A stretch of DNA of 14,688 nt from JAGMDK01 sp023128695. GTDB lineage: Bacteria > Planctomycetota > Phycisphaerae > UBA1845 > Fen-1342. Shown here piece by piece: positions 14,537-14,688 of the stretch; position 1 is the first letter of the stretch; every line of letters starts with the position of its first letter. Under the pieces are notes generated by a model, which saw nothing but the letters and a program-made list of their open reading frames with translations, made no database searches and was not told the DNA's origin. The stretch spans positions 1 to 14,688 of the forward strand of contig DAOVQG010000094.1 of NCBI GenBank assembly GCA_030628805.1, in the 5' to 3' direction. The position numbers were made by a program, and so were the translations under genes.

Positions 14537-14568
14537 AGCTTTCAGCTATCAGCTTTCAGCGGTCAGCC
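14537..14568. repeat. 14-bp-period AGCTTTCAGC repeat at the broken 5' end of the exported protein gene
   Basis: AGCTTTCAGC occurs at 14537-14546 and again at 14551-14560, separated by TATC, followed by GGTCAGCC as a degenerate third unit. The upstream in-frame stop of the exported protein gene lies inside the first unit. This kind of AGCT(G/T)ATAGCTGAAAGC repeat looks non-coding and intergenic. Confidence 0.7.
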
Positions 14569-14684
14569 ATTTGCGCTGTTCGGCGAGCAGGTGCCTAACA
14601 GCAGTCATGTTGTCGCGTTGCTCTCAATAACACGTTATTTGTGACATTCGGTCGCTATATGCTCGACTTTCGGCTGATCGCTGA
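14556..14684. repeat. Inverted 13-mers enclosing about 100 bases at the right edge
   Basis: TCAGCGGTCAGCC (14556-14568) has an inverted copy, GGCTGATCGCTGA, at 14672-14684, matching at 12 of 13 positions. The 103 bases between hold no gene. This could be a small MITE-like element or just two members of a dispersed repeat in opposite orientation. The window ends 4 bases later. Confidence 0.4.
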
Positions 14685-14688
14685 TTGC

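Overview
The window looks like high-GC chromosome from a planctomycete-type bacterium (Planctomycetota, possibly Phycisphaerae-like). The main clue is the very large exported protein at the right end, which mixes beta-helix repeats, 'DCNGNGIPDECDI'-type calcium-binding repeats, a beta-propeller and dockerin modules. That combination is common in this phylum. The abundance of palindromic repeats fits as well. The assignment is an inference from protein style, not from a marker gene.

Layout. (1) 1-1942, minus strand: the first 13 codons of an unidentified gene, then a Nudix hydrolase and an M50 site-2-type membrane metalloprotease, translationally coupled by an ATGA overlap. (2) 1943-2427: a 485-base gap with a perfect 22-bp inverted repeat and a candidate promoter and leader hairpin for the next operon. 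(3) 2428-4792, plus strand: a two-gene operon of an ATP-grasp ligase and an opine (octopine/nopaline-type) dehydrogenase. This is the most interesting functional unit and suggests a small opine-like or pseudopeptide product. (4) 4905-5635: a decayed REP-associated (Y1/HUH) transposase with arrays of a GGGGACACCATACCT motif on both sides in opposite orientation. It lies between the opine dehydrogenase and a gene fragment at 5642-5833. (5) 5863-6594: a CPBP (Abi/CAAX) membrane protease. (6) 7041-9035: a B12-binding-type radical SAM protein with a REP-like inverted repeat embedded in its reading frame. (7) 9481-11310: an uncharacterised 609-residue Cys-rich protein. (8) 11132-14545, minus strand: the exported multidomain protein, which has lost its 5' end (no signal peptide, frame closed by a repeat) and whose 3' end runs 179 bases antisense into gene 7.

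Overall, ordinary housekeeping-type genes are separated by intergenic gaps rich in at least four kinds of palindromic repeats. Several genes show damage or tolerated insertions from those repeats (transposase, 5642-5833 fragment, radical SAM, exported protein). No rRNA, tRNA or CRISPR array was seen. Functional links between the operons are not evident, except within the Nudix/M50 and ATP-grasp/opine dehydrogenase pairs.
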